A stretch of 33,574 bases of DNA from a bacterium (GTDB lineage: Bacteria; CSSED10-310; JAFGSJ01), in the NCBI GenBank assembly GCA_016934675.1, contig JAFGSJ010000032.1:1-33574 (forward strand). Direction: 5' to 3'. The position numbers were made by a program, and so were the translations under genes. Of the stretch, positions 23,270 through 31,551 are shown piece after piece; within the stretch, counting starts at the first letter, position 1; every line of letters begins with the position of its first letter. The notes under the pieces were generated by a model that ran no database searches, was not told the origin of the DNA, and worked only from the letters and a program-made list of their open reading frames with translations.

Positions 23270-25117
23270 ATGTGTGGGATAGTCGGCTATATCGGTTTTC
23301 AAAATGCGGCTGAGGTGATACTTGAGGGTCTGCGGAGGCTCGAGTATCGCGGTTATGATTCCGCCGGTATCGCTATTGCGGGAAGAGATTCGATCCAGGT
23401 GGTCCGATCGGTGGGTAAACTTCAGAACCTGAGTGCAAAATTGCAGGAGTGCCCTCTTATGGGAAACATGGGCATCGGCCATACCCGTTGGGCAACTCAC
23501 GGCGAACCCTCGGAACGCAATGCTCATCCTCACCTTGATTGCACCAGGCAGATAGTGGTCATACACAATGGCATAGTCGAGAATTATCGTGCATTGAAGC
23601 AGGAATTAATCAACCAGGGCCATGTATTTCAATCAGAGACCGATTCTGAGGTCATTGTCCATCTGCTCGAGGAGATGTGGCGTGGTCAGAGCGAGCAGGA
23701 TTTGATCAGTGTGACCGCTCAGGCTTTGACCAGACTCGAAGGGGCCCATGCCATTCTGATCATGAGCAGTCTGTTCCCGAACTTTCTGTTGGCGGCTCGT
23801 CTCGGTAATGCCGGCGGTATAGCCATTGGTCGTGGCGAGCATGAGATGTACTGTGCTTCCGACATTCCCGCGATCCTGCCCCATACTCGTGAAATGGTCT
23901 TTCTGGAGACTGGCGAGATTGCCCGGATTGACAGTTCCGGTTATCAGTGTTTCAGTCTGACCGGTGGACCCGTGACCAAGGAAACGTTCCGGATCCCTTG
24001 GGACCCAGTCTCGGCAGCTCGTGGGCATTATACTCATTTCATGCAAAAGGAAATCTACGAACAGCCCGAGTTTTTAACGGATACTCTACGTAATCGGCTG
24101 AACTTCGAAAACAGTGAAATTGTGCTCGAACAATTTCCCTTCAGCGATCAAGCATTGAATGCTCTCGAGAAAATCACCATTGTTGCCTGTGGCACTTCAT
24201 ATTATGCCGGTCTGGTCGGGAAATACCTGATCGAGGAATTGGCCCGTATCCCGGTCGAGGTCGATTATGCCTCCGAATTCCGCTATCGTCAGCCGTTGAT
24301 CGGTCCGGAGAGCATGATCGTGGCCATCAGTCAATCCGGAGAAACCGTAGATACGCTGGCCGCCATTGATGAAGCTCGTCAGAAACAGGCCCTTCTATCG
24401 GCCATTGTTAATGTGCCCGGCTCCCAGATCAGCAGAATCTGCACGGGGCTTATCTTTATGCATGCCGGACCTGAGATCGGCGTAGCTTCGACTAAAGCCT
24501 TTAGCTGTACCCTGGTTGATCTGTTTCTGCTCGGTTTTTATCTTGGACAGAAACGGGGAACTCTGGCACAGGAGAGACGGACCGCTCTTCTTGAACAACT
24601 CATTCGTCTTCCCAAACTGGTCAGCGATGTGCTTGAACTGGATTCAGCAATCAAGGAACTGGCGGCACAGTATTATGAAGCCAGCGATTTCCTGTATCTC
24701 GGTCGGGGGATCAATTATCCGATTGCTCTCGAGGGCGCCCACAAATTAAAAGAGATTTCCTATATCCATGCCGAGGGTTGTCCGGCCGGTGAAATGAAGC
24801 ATGGGATCAATGCCTTGATCGATCGCCATCTTCCCGTGGTAACGATCGCTACGCATGACCGGCTCTACCATAAAATGCTGTCGAATATTCAACAAGTCCA
24901 TGCCCGCGATGCCATAATTATCGCCCTGGTCAGTCAGGGCGAGTCGGAAATTAGCAAATTTGCCCGACATGTCCTCGAACTGCCTGATCTGGGACACTTG
25001 CTCAATCCGATTCTCAATGTCGTCCCCCTGCAGTTATTGGCCTATTATATAGCACTCAAACGAGGATGTGATATCGATCAACCACGCAACCTGGCCAAAA
25101 GCGTGACTGTCGAATAA
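23270..25117 (+). CDS. glmS: Glutamine--fructose-6-phosphate aminotransferase (isomerizing)
   Basis: A 615-residue GlmS, close to the usual 608-610. It makes glucosamine-6-phosphate from fructose-6-phosphate and glutamine. The N-terminal glutaminase begins MCGIVGYIG, and the Cys exposed after Met removal is the nucleophile; this fixes the start at 23270 (AAGGAG about 8 bases upstream) instead of the frame's earlier start at 23195. RLEYRGYDSAGIA, GIGHTRWATHGEP and the two SIS domains (VACGTSYYAGLVGKYLIEE, ISQSGETVDTLAA; LGRGINYPIALEGAHKLKE) follow, ending LAKSVTVE. It is the first gene of a probable two-gene unit with the sugar dehydrogenase 33 bp downstream. Confidence 0.97.
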   Translation: MCGIVGYIGFQNAAEVILEGLRRLEYRGYDSAGIAIAGRDSIQVVRSVGKLQNLSAKLQECPLMGNMGIGHTRWATHGEPSERNAHPHLDCTRQIVVIHNGIVENYRALKQELINQGHVFQSETDSEVIVHLLEEMWRGQSEQDLISVTAQALTRLEGAHAILIMSSLFPNFLLAARLGNAGGIAIGRGEHEMYCASDIPAILPHTREMVFLETGEIARIDSSGYQCFSLTGGPVTKETFRIPWDPVSAARGHYTHFMQKEIYEQPEFLTDTLRNRLNFENSEIVLEQFPFSDQALNALEKITIVACGTSYYAGLVGKYLIEELARIPVEVDYASEFRYRQPLIGPESMIVAISQSGETVDTLAAIDEARQKQALLSAIVNVPGSQISRICTGLIFMHAGPEIGVASTKAFSCTLVDLFLLGFYLGQKRGTLAQERRTALLEQLIRLPKLVSDVLELDSAIKELAAQYYEASDFLYLGRGINYPIALEGAHKLKEISYIHAEGCPAGEMKHGINALIDRHLPVVTIATHDRLYHKMLSNIQQVHARDAIIIALVSQGESEISKFARHVLELPDLGHLLNPILNVVPLQLLAYYIALKRGCDIDQPRNLAKSVTVE

Positions 25118-25150
25118 CATCAACAGAAAAACATAAAAGGTGGTCTGACC

Positions 25151-26458
25151 ATGATCTCTGAACAATTACTCAAGAAAATCCAAGAAAAAGATGCTCTCTT
25201 AGCCGTGATCGGAATGGGCTATGTTGGTTTGCCACTCGCCGTTGAAATGGCCCAGGCCGGCTTTCAGGTAACAGGAATAGATATCGACCAGGAAAAAATG
25301 CGAATGTTGAACAAAGGCATCTCTTATATTCAGGATATTTCTTCAGACCAGGTGTATGATCTGGTCCAAAAGGGCTTTTTGCAAGGCACACCTGATTTCT
25401 CAATACTAAAATCCGTGGATTGTATTAGTATCTGTGTCCCAACACCACTGAGAAAAACTCGAGATCCGGATATTTCCTTTATCATCAATGCCACGAACGA
25501 AGTGAAAAATCACCTGCATTCCGGACAATTGATCATCCTCGAAAGTACCAGTTATCCCGGCACGACTGAAGAAATCATGCTGCAACAGTTCGAGGAAACC
25601 GGACTCAAAGTAGGTCAGGATTATTTCCTGTGCTTCTCGCCGGAGCGGGTCGATCCGGGCAATACGGTCTACATGACCCGGAACACCCCCAAAATCATTG
25701 GTGGGATTACACCCGCTTGTTCGGAACTCGGACGGGCCTTCTATGAATGTTTTATCGATACGGTCATCCCGGTCAGCTCGGCCAGAGCCGCAGAAATGGT
25801 CAAATTGCTAGAAAATACGTTCCGAAGTGTCAATATCGGCTTGGTCAATGAGATCGCCCTGATGTGCGATCGACTCGAGATCGATGTCTGGGAAGTCATC
25901 GAGGCCGCTGCTTCCAAACCCTTCGGTTTTATGCCGTTCTATCCCGGACCCGGTCTGGGCGGCCATTGCATTCCCATCGATCCCGTCTTTTTGTCCTGGA
26001 AACTGAAAACACTCAATTATACGGCCCGTTTTATCGACCTGGCCACTGAAATCAATACCCATATGCCTCATTATGTCGTTTCCAAAGTCACCCTGGGTTT
26101 GAATCGGTTTAAAAAGGCGGTCAACGGTTCGCGAATTCTGATCATGGGTGTCAGCTATAAACGAGATATCGATGATATCCGTGAATCGCCCGCAATCGAT
26201 ATTTTCAGGTTACTCCAGGCCCAAGGTGCGGTGGTTTCCTACACGGATCCGTTTGTTCCAATCCTACGGATCGACGGACAGGAATATACTTCAATCGAGC
26301 TGACCGGAAAAAATATCCCCGAATTTGATGCGGTGGTCATTACGACTGATCACACCCGTTTCGATCTGAAGCAGGTAGTCGAACAGGCCCAGTTGATCAT
26401 CGATACCCGAAATGCAACCAAAAAACTCGGACCCAAAGATACAATAATCAAAATATAA
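25151..26458 (+). CDS. UDP-N-acetylhexosamine 6-dehydrogenase (WbpA/WecC-like)
   Basis: A 435-residue nucleotide-sugar dehydrogenase that oxidises the C6 alcohol of a UDP-sugar to a uronic acid with two NAD+. The NAD motif is GMGYVGLPLA (21-30). The catalytic Cys is C273 in GLGGHCIPIDP. SPERVDPGN, the AAEMVKLLENTFRSVNIGLVNE helix and the C-terminal GVSYKRDIDDIRESPA are family motifs. The SPERVDPGN form and the position after glmS favour UDP-GlcNAc or UDP-ManNAc over UDP-glucose as substrate. The product would enter surface polysaccharide or O-antigen. There is no clear terminator downstream. Confidence 0.9.
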   Translation: MISEQLLKKIQEKDALLAVIGMGYVGLPLAVEMAQAGFQVTGIDIDQEKMRMLNKGISYIQDISSDQVYDLVQKGFLQGTPDFSILKSVDCISICVPTPLRKTRDPDISFIINATNEVKNHLHSGQLIILESTSYPGTTEEIMLQQFEETGLKVGQDYFLCFSPERVDPGNTVYMTRNTPKIIGGITPACSELGRAFYECFIDTVIPVSSARAAEMVKLLENTFRSVNIGLVNEIALMCDRLEIDVWEVIEAAASKPFGFMPFYPGPGLGGHCIPIDPVFLSWKLKTLNYTARFIDLATEINTHMPHYVVSKVTLGLNRFKKAVNGSRILIMGVSYKRDIDDIRESPAIDIFRLLQAQGAVVSYTDPFVPILRIDGQEYTSIELTGKNIPEFDAVVITTDHTRFDLKQVVEQAQLIIDTRNATKKLGPKDTIIKI

Positions 26459-26571
26459 TCTGCTTCTCACATTACATAAGGCACCGCTGTACTTTACTTT
26501 ATCCTGCAGTATTTCTCTACTCCTTTATCGAAGATATTTTCGAGATCGTATTAAAACATGTAAAAAAGTGC

Positions 26572-26601
26572 TTGCATTTCTTATCTCAATTGAGGTATGG
26601 T
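26572..26601 (+). promoter_or_regulatory. Probable promoter of the bifurcating-oxidoreductase operon
   Basis: TTGCAT (26572-26577), 18-bp spacer, TATGGT (26596-26601), in an AT-rich gap of about 310 bases between the dehydrogenase and the NuoE-like gene. The leader to ATG 26770 would be about 160 bases and contains CCAATCGG twice (26610 and 26746 areas), the second just before the AAGGAG ribosome site. No riboswitch fold was recognised. Confidence 0.4.
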
Positions 26602-26769
26602 GTGAAAAACCAATCGGACCTTATGGGAGAGCATTATTGCTGAGTATTTATAATCCTTTTCTTATATATGTTTTAACAATAGAGGACTCTTCATTGATGA
26701 GATGACCTGTGAAGCGAACAGGATTTTTCGTTTTTCATTAACAATCCAATCGGATAAGGAGAACGGAGT

Positions 26770-27603
26770 ATGACTGTAGATGCAGCACGTCCGGCGATCC
26801 GCAAGGAGGAACGCACATTAGGCGGTCTGATCAGCATTCTGGAACGTATTCAGGCGAGGTATGGCTATCTACCTGAAAATGCTTTGCGGAAAGTGGCTGA
26901 GGAAACAGGCTATTCCCTGGTGGACATCTATGGTGTTGCCACATTTTATCGGGCTTTCAGTTTGAAGCCGCGTGGTAAGCACTTGATATCAGTCTGTTTG
27001 GGGACAGCCTGCCATGTCAGGGGGGCCCCGACTGTTGCCGATGAATTCATGCGACAGTTAGGCATTCAGAGTGGTGAGACCACAACGGATAAGGAATTCA
27101 CGCTCGAGACGGTCAATTGTTTGGGGGCATGTGCTTTAGGGCCCATAGCCGTGGTGGACGGTCACTATTTCTCACAGGTAACCAAAGAACAGGTTAGTAA
27201 GATCATTGCTAAAGCAAAGGCTGGGCTTGATAAAATTGACATTAAGGATTCGCCCAACATATTCCCGGTTTCTGTGAGTTGTTCTTACTGTAACCACAGC
27301 TTAATGGACCCTGAATACTTGATTGATGGCTATCCATCGATTCGAGTAACGATATCCTTCAAGCGAGATCACGGCTGGCTTCGGCTGTCGAGTTTATATG
27401 GCAGCTACAATATCGAATCACAGTTTGAAATCCCGATTGACACAATCGTTGATTTCTTTTGTCCTCATTGTCACAGTGAATTTATCGGCGCTATGAAATG
27501 TGTAAATTGTGAAGCACCAATGGTCCCGATGATAGTCCGTGGTGGCGGTACTGTCCAGATATGTTCCCGACGCGGATGCAAAGAACATATCCTCGATATT
27601 TGA
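26770..27603 (+). CDS. NuoE-like [2Fe-2S] subunit with extra Cys-rich domain
   Basis: A 277-residue protein. Residues 12-155 are a thioredoxin-fold NuoE/HoxE/HydC-type subunit with the [2Fe-2S] ligands C76 and C81 (CLGTAC) and C117 and C121 (CLGAC). Ordinary NuoE is about 155-170 residues. Here residues 160-277 form an added domain with C171-x2-C174, C231-x2-C234, C244-x2-C247, C265 and C270, probably two zinc or iron sites around a beta-rich core. The AAGGAG site precedes ATG 26770. It is the first gene of a four-gene unit. In bifurcating enzymes this subunit passes electrons to or from the NuoF-type flavin subunit; the role of the tail is unknown. Confidence 0.9.
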   Translation: MTVDAARPAIRKEERTLGGLISILERIQARYGYLPENALRKVAEETGYSLVDIYGVATFYRAFSLKPRGKHLISVCLGTACHVRGAPTVADEFMRQLGIQSGETTTDKEFTLETVNCLGACALGPIAVVDGHYFSQVTKEQVSKIIAKAKAGLDKIDIKDSPNIFPVSVSCSYCNHSLMDPEYLIDGYPSIRVTISFKRDHGWLRLSSLYGSYNIESQFEIPIDTIVDFFCPHCHSEFIGAMKCVNCEAPMVPMIVRGGGTVQICSRRGCKEHILDI

Positions 27604-27669
27604 GATGTAAGGGATTATGCTCGTGACTTTTGAGGAATGAGCGAGTAACCAAAGAGAAAGGCTAAATGT

Positions 27670-30600
27670 ATGAAAAGGATTTCTTCACTGGATGATTTTA
27701 AAATCTTCCGCTCCGTGGTTACCGATGAGGTGGATACTGAACTTCCTTGCCTGGTTATTTGTGCAGGGACAGGTGGGCAGGCGAGCGGATCGAATGAAAT
27801 TATCCGAGTTGTGAAACGGTATATTTTGGAAAACGACCTTCAGGGCATGATCAATCTCAGGATTACCGGTTGTCAGGGATTTTGCGAGATGGACCCCTTC
27901 ATTCTTGTAGAACCGGGCAAAAATCTCTATCCCAGATTGAAAATGGATGATGTTCCCGGAATAATTGATGCTGCTATTAAGGGTAAAATTATTCCTGAAT
28001 TGTTGTATCATGAACCTTATCGAACACAAGTTTATGAAACCGAACATGATATCCCTTTCTTCAAGAAGCAGACACGTACAATATTAGGGCATAATGAACT
28101 CCTCGATCCAATCCGGGTCTATAATTATATTAAACATCAGGGCTATACGGCAATAGAAAAGGTATTGCAATTGAATGATCCGGAATGGGTTATTGCAGAA
28201 GTGAAAAGAGCTGGTCTTCGTGGCCGTGGTGGAGCCGGATTCCTGACAGGGAGGAAGTGGGAGTTTGCCCGAGCAGCAGGAAACGGTGACGGAACGAAGT
28301 ATATGGTCTGTAATGCTGACGAGGGTGATCCGGGAGCATATATGGACCGGAGCTTACTCGAAGGTAATCCCCACTTAATTCTGGAGGGGATAATAATCGC
28401 CGGACTCGCCATTGGTGCCTCGAAGGGTATCATCTACGTTCGTAGCGAGTACCCTCTCGCCATCAAACATTCGAAGATTGCTCTCAGGCAAATCAGGGAG
28501 CTTGGATTGTTGGGCGAGAATATTCTGGGCACAGGATTCAGTTTTGACATCGAGATCGTTCGAGGCGCTGGTGCATTCGTCTGTGGAGAGGAAACAGCCT
28601 TGATCAAATCGATTGAAGGCAAGATCGGCGAACCACGACAACGTCCTCCTTTTCCGGTTGAGAGGGGAATTTTCGGATTTCCGACCTGTATCAACAACGT
28701 GGAAACCTTGGCGAACATTCCCATTATTATCAATAAAGGTGCTGAAGAGTATGCTAAAGTGGGTATTCCTGGTAATACGGGCACTAAAATTTTCAGTTTG
28801 GTTGGTAAAATCAGGAATACCGGTCTGGTCGAGGTCCCCATGGGCACCAAAATCTCGACCATCATCAATGATATAGGTGGAGGTCCTATCGGGAAAGCCA
28901 AGATCAAGGCGATCCAAACAGGTGGGCCTTCCGGCGGTTGTATCCCAGCCTCGATGTTTCATTTATCCATCGACTACGACAGTCTGACGAAAGCCGGGTC
29001 GATCATGGGGTCAGGCGGCATGATTGTCATGGATGACAATACCTGTATGGTCGATGTGGCCAAGTATTTCATGAAGTTCCTCAAGGAGGAATCCTGCGGT
29101 AAATGCTATCCTTGTCGTAAAGGCACGCAGCGGATGTATGAACTTCTGGATGATATTACCCAAGGACGAGGCACGCTCGAGCACCTTGATCTACTCGAGG
29201 AACTGGCTCATATCGTTAAAGATACGACCATGTGTGGTTTGGGTCAGACGGCTTCGAACCCGGTTCTGAGTACTCTTCGTTATTTCAGGGATGAATATAT
29301 CACGCACATAATCGACAAAAAATGCCCCGCTTTGGTCTGTCGAACACTGGTCGGACCTCCCTGTCATGCGGCCTGTCCTATTGATACTGAAGCTTGGCGT
29401 TATGTGGCTCACATCGCGAATGAGGAATATGAGCAGGCCTATATTACCATTCGTGAGGCTAATCCATTCCCGTCTGTCTGCGCCCGGGTTTGCGATCATC
29501 AGTGTGAAATGCATTGCCGACTTGGTCGAACAGGGACCAATCCGGTTGCGATCAGGTCTTTGAAACGGTTTGTAACAGATCGGATCGAACCGTCGGTCTA
29601 CAAACCCGTTTATCAGGATATCCCTGGAAACAAGGGCATAAAAGTGGCAGTAGTCGGTTCGGGGCCGGCCGGCTTGACAGCGGCCCATTACCTGTCTCTT
29701 AAGGGTTACAGCGTTTCGGTGTATGAAGCAGCCAGCAAGCCGGGCGGTATGTTGATGGCCGGTGTTCCCTCGTATCGCCTGCCTCGCGATATCATCACCA
29801 AGGAAATTGAATCCCTGCTTGATCATAATATCACTTTGCAGTGCAATAAAACGCTTGGTAAAGATTTCACGCTCGACGATCTGTTTAATGAAGGGCACAA
29901 GGCAGCCTTTTTAGCCCTGGGTGCTCATCGCAGTCGCAAATTGGAACTGGCCCATGAAGATTCTGAAGGTGTTTATCCCTCGATGCAATTCCTGCGTTCG
30001 TTCAATCTTGACCAGAAAGTCCTGGCCCGGGGCAGAGTCGGTGTGATCGGTGGTGGTAATTCGGCTATCGATGCAGCCCGGGTCGCTCTCCGACAGAAGG
30101 AAGTCGAGAGTGTCACCATTTTCTACCGGCGTGGTCGGGCTGAAATGCCGGGTTACACCGACGAAATCGAAGCCGGTATCGAAGAGGGTGTAACCTTGAA
30201 GACTCTCGTTTCCCCTGTCAAGCTTCATGTAAAGCAGAAGCGATTGGTCGCTGTCGATTTTATCGAGAATGAACTCGGCTCACTTGATGACTCAGGTCGG
30301 GCCCGTTTCATTCCGAAAAAAGGTTCGGAATTCACGGTCGAGCTTGATACGCTCATCGTGGCCATCGGAGAACAACTGATGCCCTTTGATCTGACCGGGT
30401 CCGAAGGACTCGAATTCCATGCCTGGGGTCCGATTAAAGTCGATCAGGATACACTTCAGACCCATCGTGCCGGTGTTTTTGCCGGCGGTGATATCGTGAC
30501 CGGACCGAATAGCGTGGTCAATGCCATTGCCGCGGGTAAGAAAGGTGCGGTCATGATCGATCGTTTCATCCATGGCCAACCCCTACGACAGCCGGCACAG

Positions 30601-30849
30601 GTGGTACTACCGGATACATATGTCGAACCACGTCAATTGACGACGACTGAACTGTCTGAAGTGAGTCGGGCTGAACCTATAAAAATTCCACTCGCCCAAC
30701 GGAAAGTTTCGTTTGCCGAGGTCGAACAGGCCTTTTCCAAGGAAACAGCGACTGCTGAATCCATGAGATGTCTCCGTTGTGATCTGGAATTTGTGCAAAA
30801 ACCGGATTTGGAACATGTCGAAGAGAAAGTCCATGCAGGAGGAAAATAG
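27670..30849 (+). CDS. NuoF-GltD/NfnB fusion: NADH and NAD(P)H flavoprotein subunit
   Basis: A 1059-residue fusion. Residues 25-115 are a thioredoxin-like [2Fe-2S] domain with C31, C68 and C72; the usual CxGTGC has Gly at 36, and C27 may substitute. Residues 140-540 are NuoF: FMN/NADH site GLRGRGGAGFLTGRKWE and CNADEGDPGAYMDR, [4Fe-4S] ligands C476, C479, C482, C522. Residues 550-1040 are GltD/NfnB-like: Fe-S cysteines C565, C569, C604, C608, C612, C616, FAD motif VGSGPAGLTAAHYL (662-675) and a second dinucleotide motif VGVIGGGNSAIDAAR (790-804). The layout resembles StnB of the Sporomusa-type Nfn transhydrogenase. It could couple NADH, NADPH and ferredoxin pools. It sits 66 bp after the NuoE-like gene and 2 bp before the NuoG-like gene. 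Confidence 0.93.
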   Translation: MKRISSLDDFKIFRSVVTDEVDTELPCLVICAGTGGQASGSNEIIRVVKRYILENDLQGMINLRITGCQGFCEMDPFILVEPGKNLYPRLKMDDVPGIIDAAIKGKIIPELLYHEPYRTQVYETEHDIPFFKKQTRTILGHNELLDPIRVYNYIKHQGYTAIEKVLQLNDPEWVIAEVKRAGLRGRGGAGFLTGRKWEFARAAGNGDGTKYMVCNADEGDPGAYMDRSLLEGNPHLILEGIIIAGLAIGASKGIIYVRSEYPLAIKHSKIALRQIRELGLLGENILGTGFSFDIEIVRGAGAFVCGEETALIKSIEGKIGEPRQRPPFPVERGIFGFPTCINNVETLANIPIIINKGAEEYAKVGIPGNTGTKIFSLVGKIRNTGLVEVPMGTKISTIINDIGGGPIGKAKIKAIQTGGPSGGCIPASMFHLSIDYDSLTKAGSIMGSGGMIVMDDNTCMVDVAKYFMKFLKEESCGKCYPCRKGTQRMYELLDDITQGRGTLEHLDLLEELAHIVKDTTMCGLGQTASNPVLSTLRYFRDEYITHIIDKKCPALVCRTLVGPPCHAACPIDTEAWRYVAHIANEEYEQAYITIREANPFPSVCARVCDHQCEMHCRLGRTGTNPVAIRSLKRFVTDRIEPSVYKPVYQDIPGNKGIKVAVVGSGPAGLTAAHYLSLKGYSVSVYEAASKPGGMLMAGVPSYRLPRDIITKEIESLLDHNITLQCNKTLGKDFTLDDLFNEGHKAAFLALGAHRSRKLELAHEDSEGVYPSMQFLRSFNLDQKVLARGRVGVIGGGNSAIDAARVALRQKEVESVTIFYRRGRAEMPGYTDEIEAGIEEGVTLKTLVSPVKLHVKQKRLVAVDFIENELGSLDDSGRARFIPKKGSEFTVELDTLIVAIGEQLMPFDLTGSEGLEFHAWGPIKVDQDTLQTHRAGVFAGGDIVTGPNSVVNAIAAGKKGAVMIDRFIHGQPLRQPAQVVLPDTYVEPRQLTTTELSEVSRAEPIKIPLAQRKVSFAEVEQAFSKETATAESMRCLRCDLEFVQKPDLEHVEEKVHAGGK

Positions 30850-30851
30850 CA

Positions 30852-31526
30852 ATGGTTAATGTGATGATCAATGGTATCCCCCTTGAGGTTGAGCGGGGTA
30901 CGACCCTGCTCGAAGCGGCCAGGTTCCTCGGTTTTCCCATCCCGACCCTTTGTTACATGGATGGATTGTCGCCCTATGGGGCCTGCCGATTATGTGTAGT
31001 CGAGATCGGTGAAGGTCCAGCGGCCCGGCTCGTTTCCTCTTGTACCTATCCCGTTCAGGAGGGCTTGAAGGTCAGAACGGCATCGGAGCGGGTCGTCAGG
31101 GCCCGTAAAATGATAATCGAGTTGCTGCTTGCGTCCTGCCCCCAATCGAAAGTCATTCAGGACCTTGCCTCAAAATTCAATGTCCGTCAGCAACGTTTCA
31201 AACAGGAATATGAAGACTGTATTCTCTGCGGACTGTGTGTCAGGATGTGTGAGGAACAAATGGTCGCTCGGGCCATCGGTTTCCGTGGCCGGGGCGAGAC
31301 CCGGTCGATCGGCACACCCTTTGATATTAAATCGGATGTCTGTCGTCTGTGTGGCGGGTGCATCTATGTCTGTCCCGCCTGTCAACTCCGCTGTACCTAT
31401 ACTGAGCCGAGTAAAGCTATATGTGGTGGTTGTGCCAACCTCAGTCCACCCTGTATCGAGAAAGACAAGTTCCATGATATGATGTGTTATATGGACCCCT
31501 GTGTCGCATGCGAAATCATTAAATGA
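30852..31526 (+). CDS. NuoG/HoxU-like iron-sulfur subunit with Cys-rich tail
   Basis: A 224-residue electron-transfer protein. Residues 1-75 are a plant-type [2Fe-2S] ferredoxin domain with C34, C45, C48 and C64. The His-Cys [4Fe-4S] motif of full NuoG is not present. Residues 120-180 carry two [4Fe-4S] ferredoxin motifs: C123, C126, C129, C133 and C164, C167, C170, C174. The last 45 residues add C177, C181, C191, C194, C201, C212, C217 and C220, enough for one or two further sites, which normal HoxU lacks. There is no catalytic hydrogenase H-cluster domain, so this is not HydA. It starts 2 bases after the fusion gene with AGGAGGAAAATAGCA just before, and probably forms the ferredoxin-facing arm of the complex. 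Confidence 0.9.
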   Translation: MVNVMINGIPLEVERGTTLLEAARFLGFPIPTLCYMDGLSPYGACRLCVVEIGEGPAARLVSSCTYPVQEGLKVRTASERVVRARKMIIELLLASCPQSKVIQDLASKFNVRQQRFKQEYEDCILCGLCVRMCEEQMVARAIGFRGRGETRSIGTPFDIKSDVCRLCGGCIYVCPACQLRCTYTEPSKAICGGCANLSPPCIEKDKFHDMMCYMDPCVACEIIK

Positions 31527-31551
31527 TTGTACATACAAGGAGGCAACGTTC

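Noticed and set aside
29191..29898. 235-codon minus-strand frame inside the NuoF-GltD fusion
   Set aside because: Shadow of the Fe-S and FAD motif region; no recognisable domain.
30852..31526. HydA-type [FeFe]-hydrogenase subunit
   Set aside because: The protein ends after the ferredoxin motifs; the H-cluster domain with its conserved Cys motifs is absent here and elsewhere in the window.
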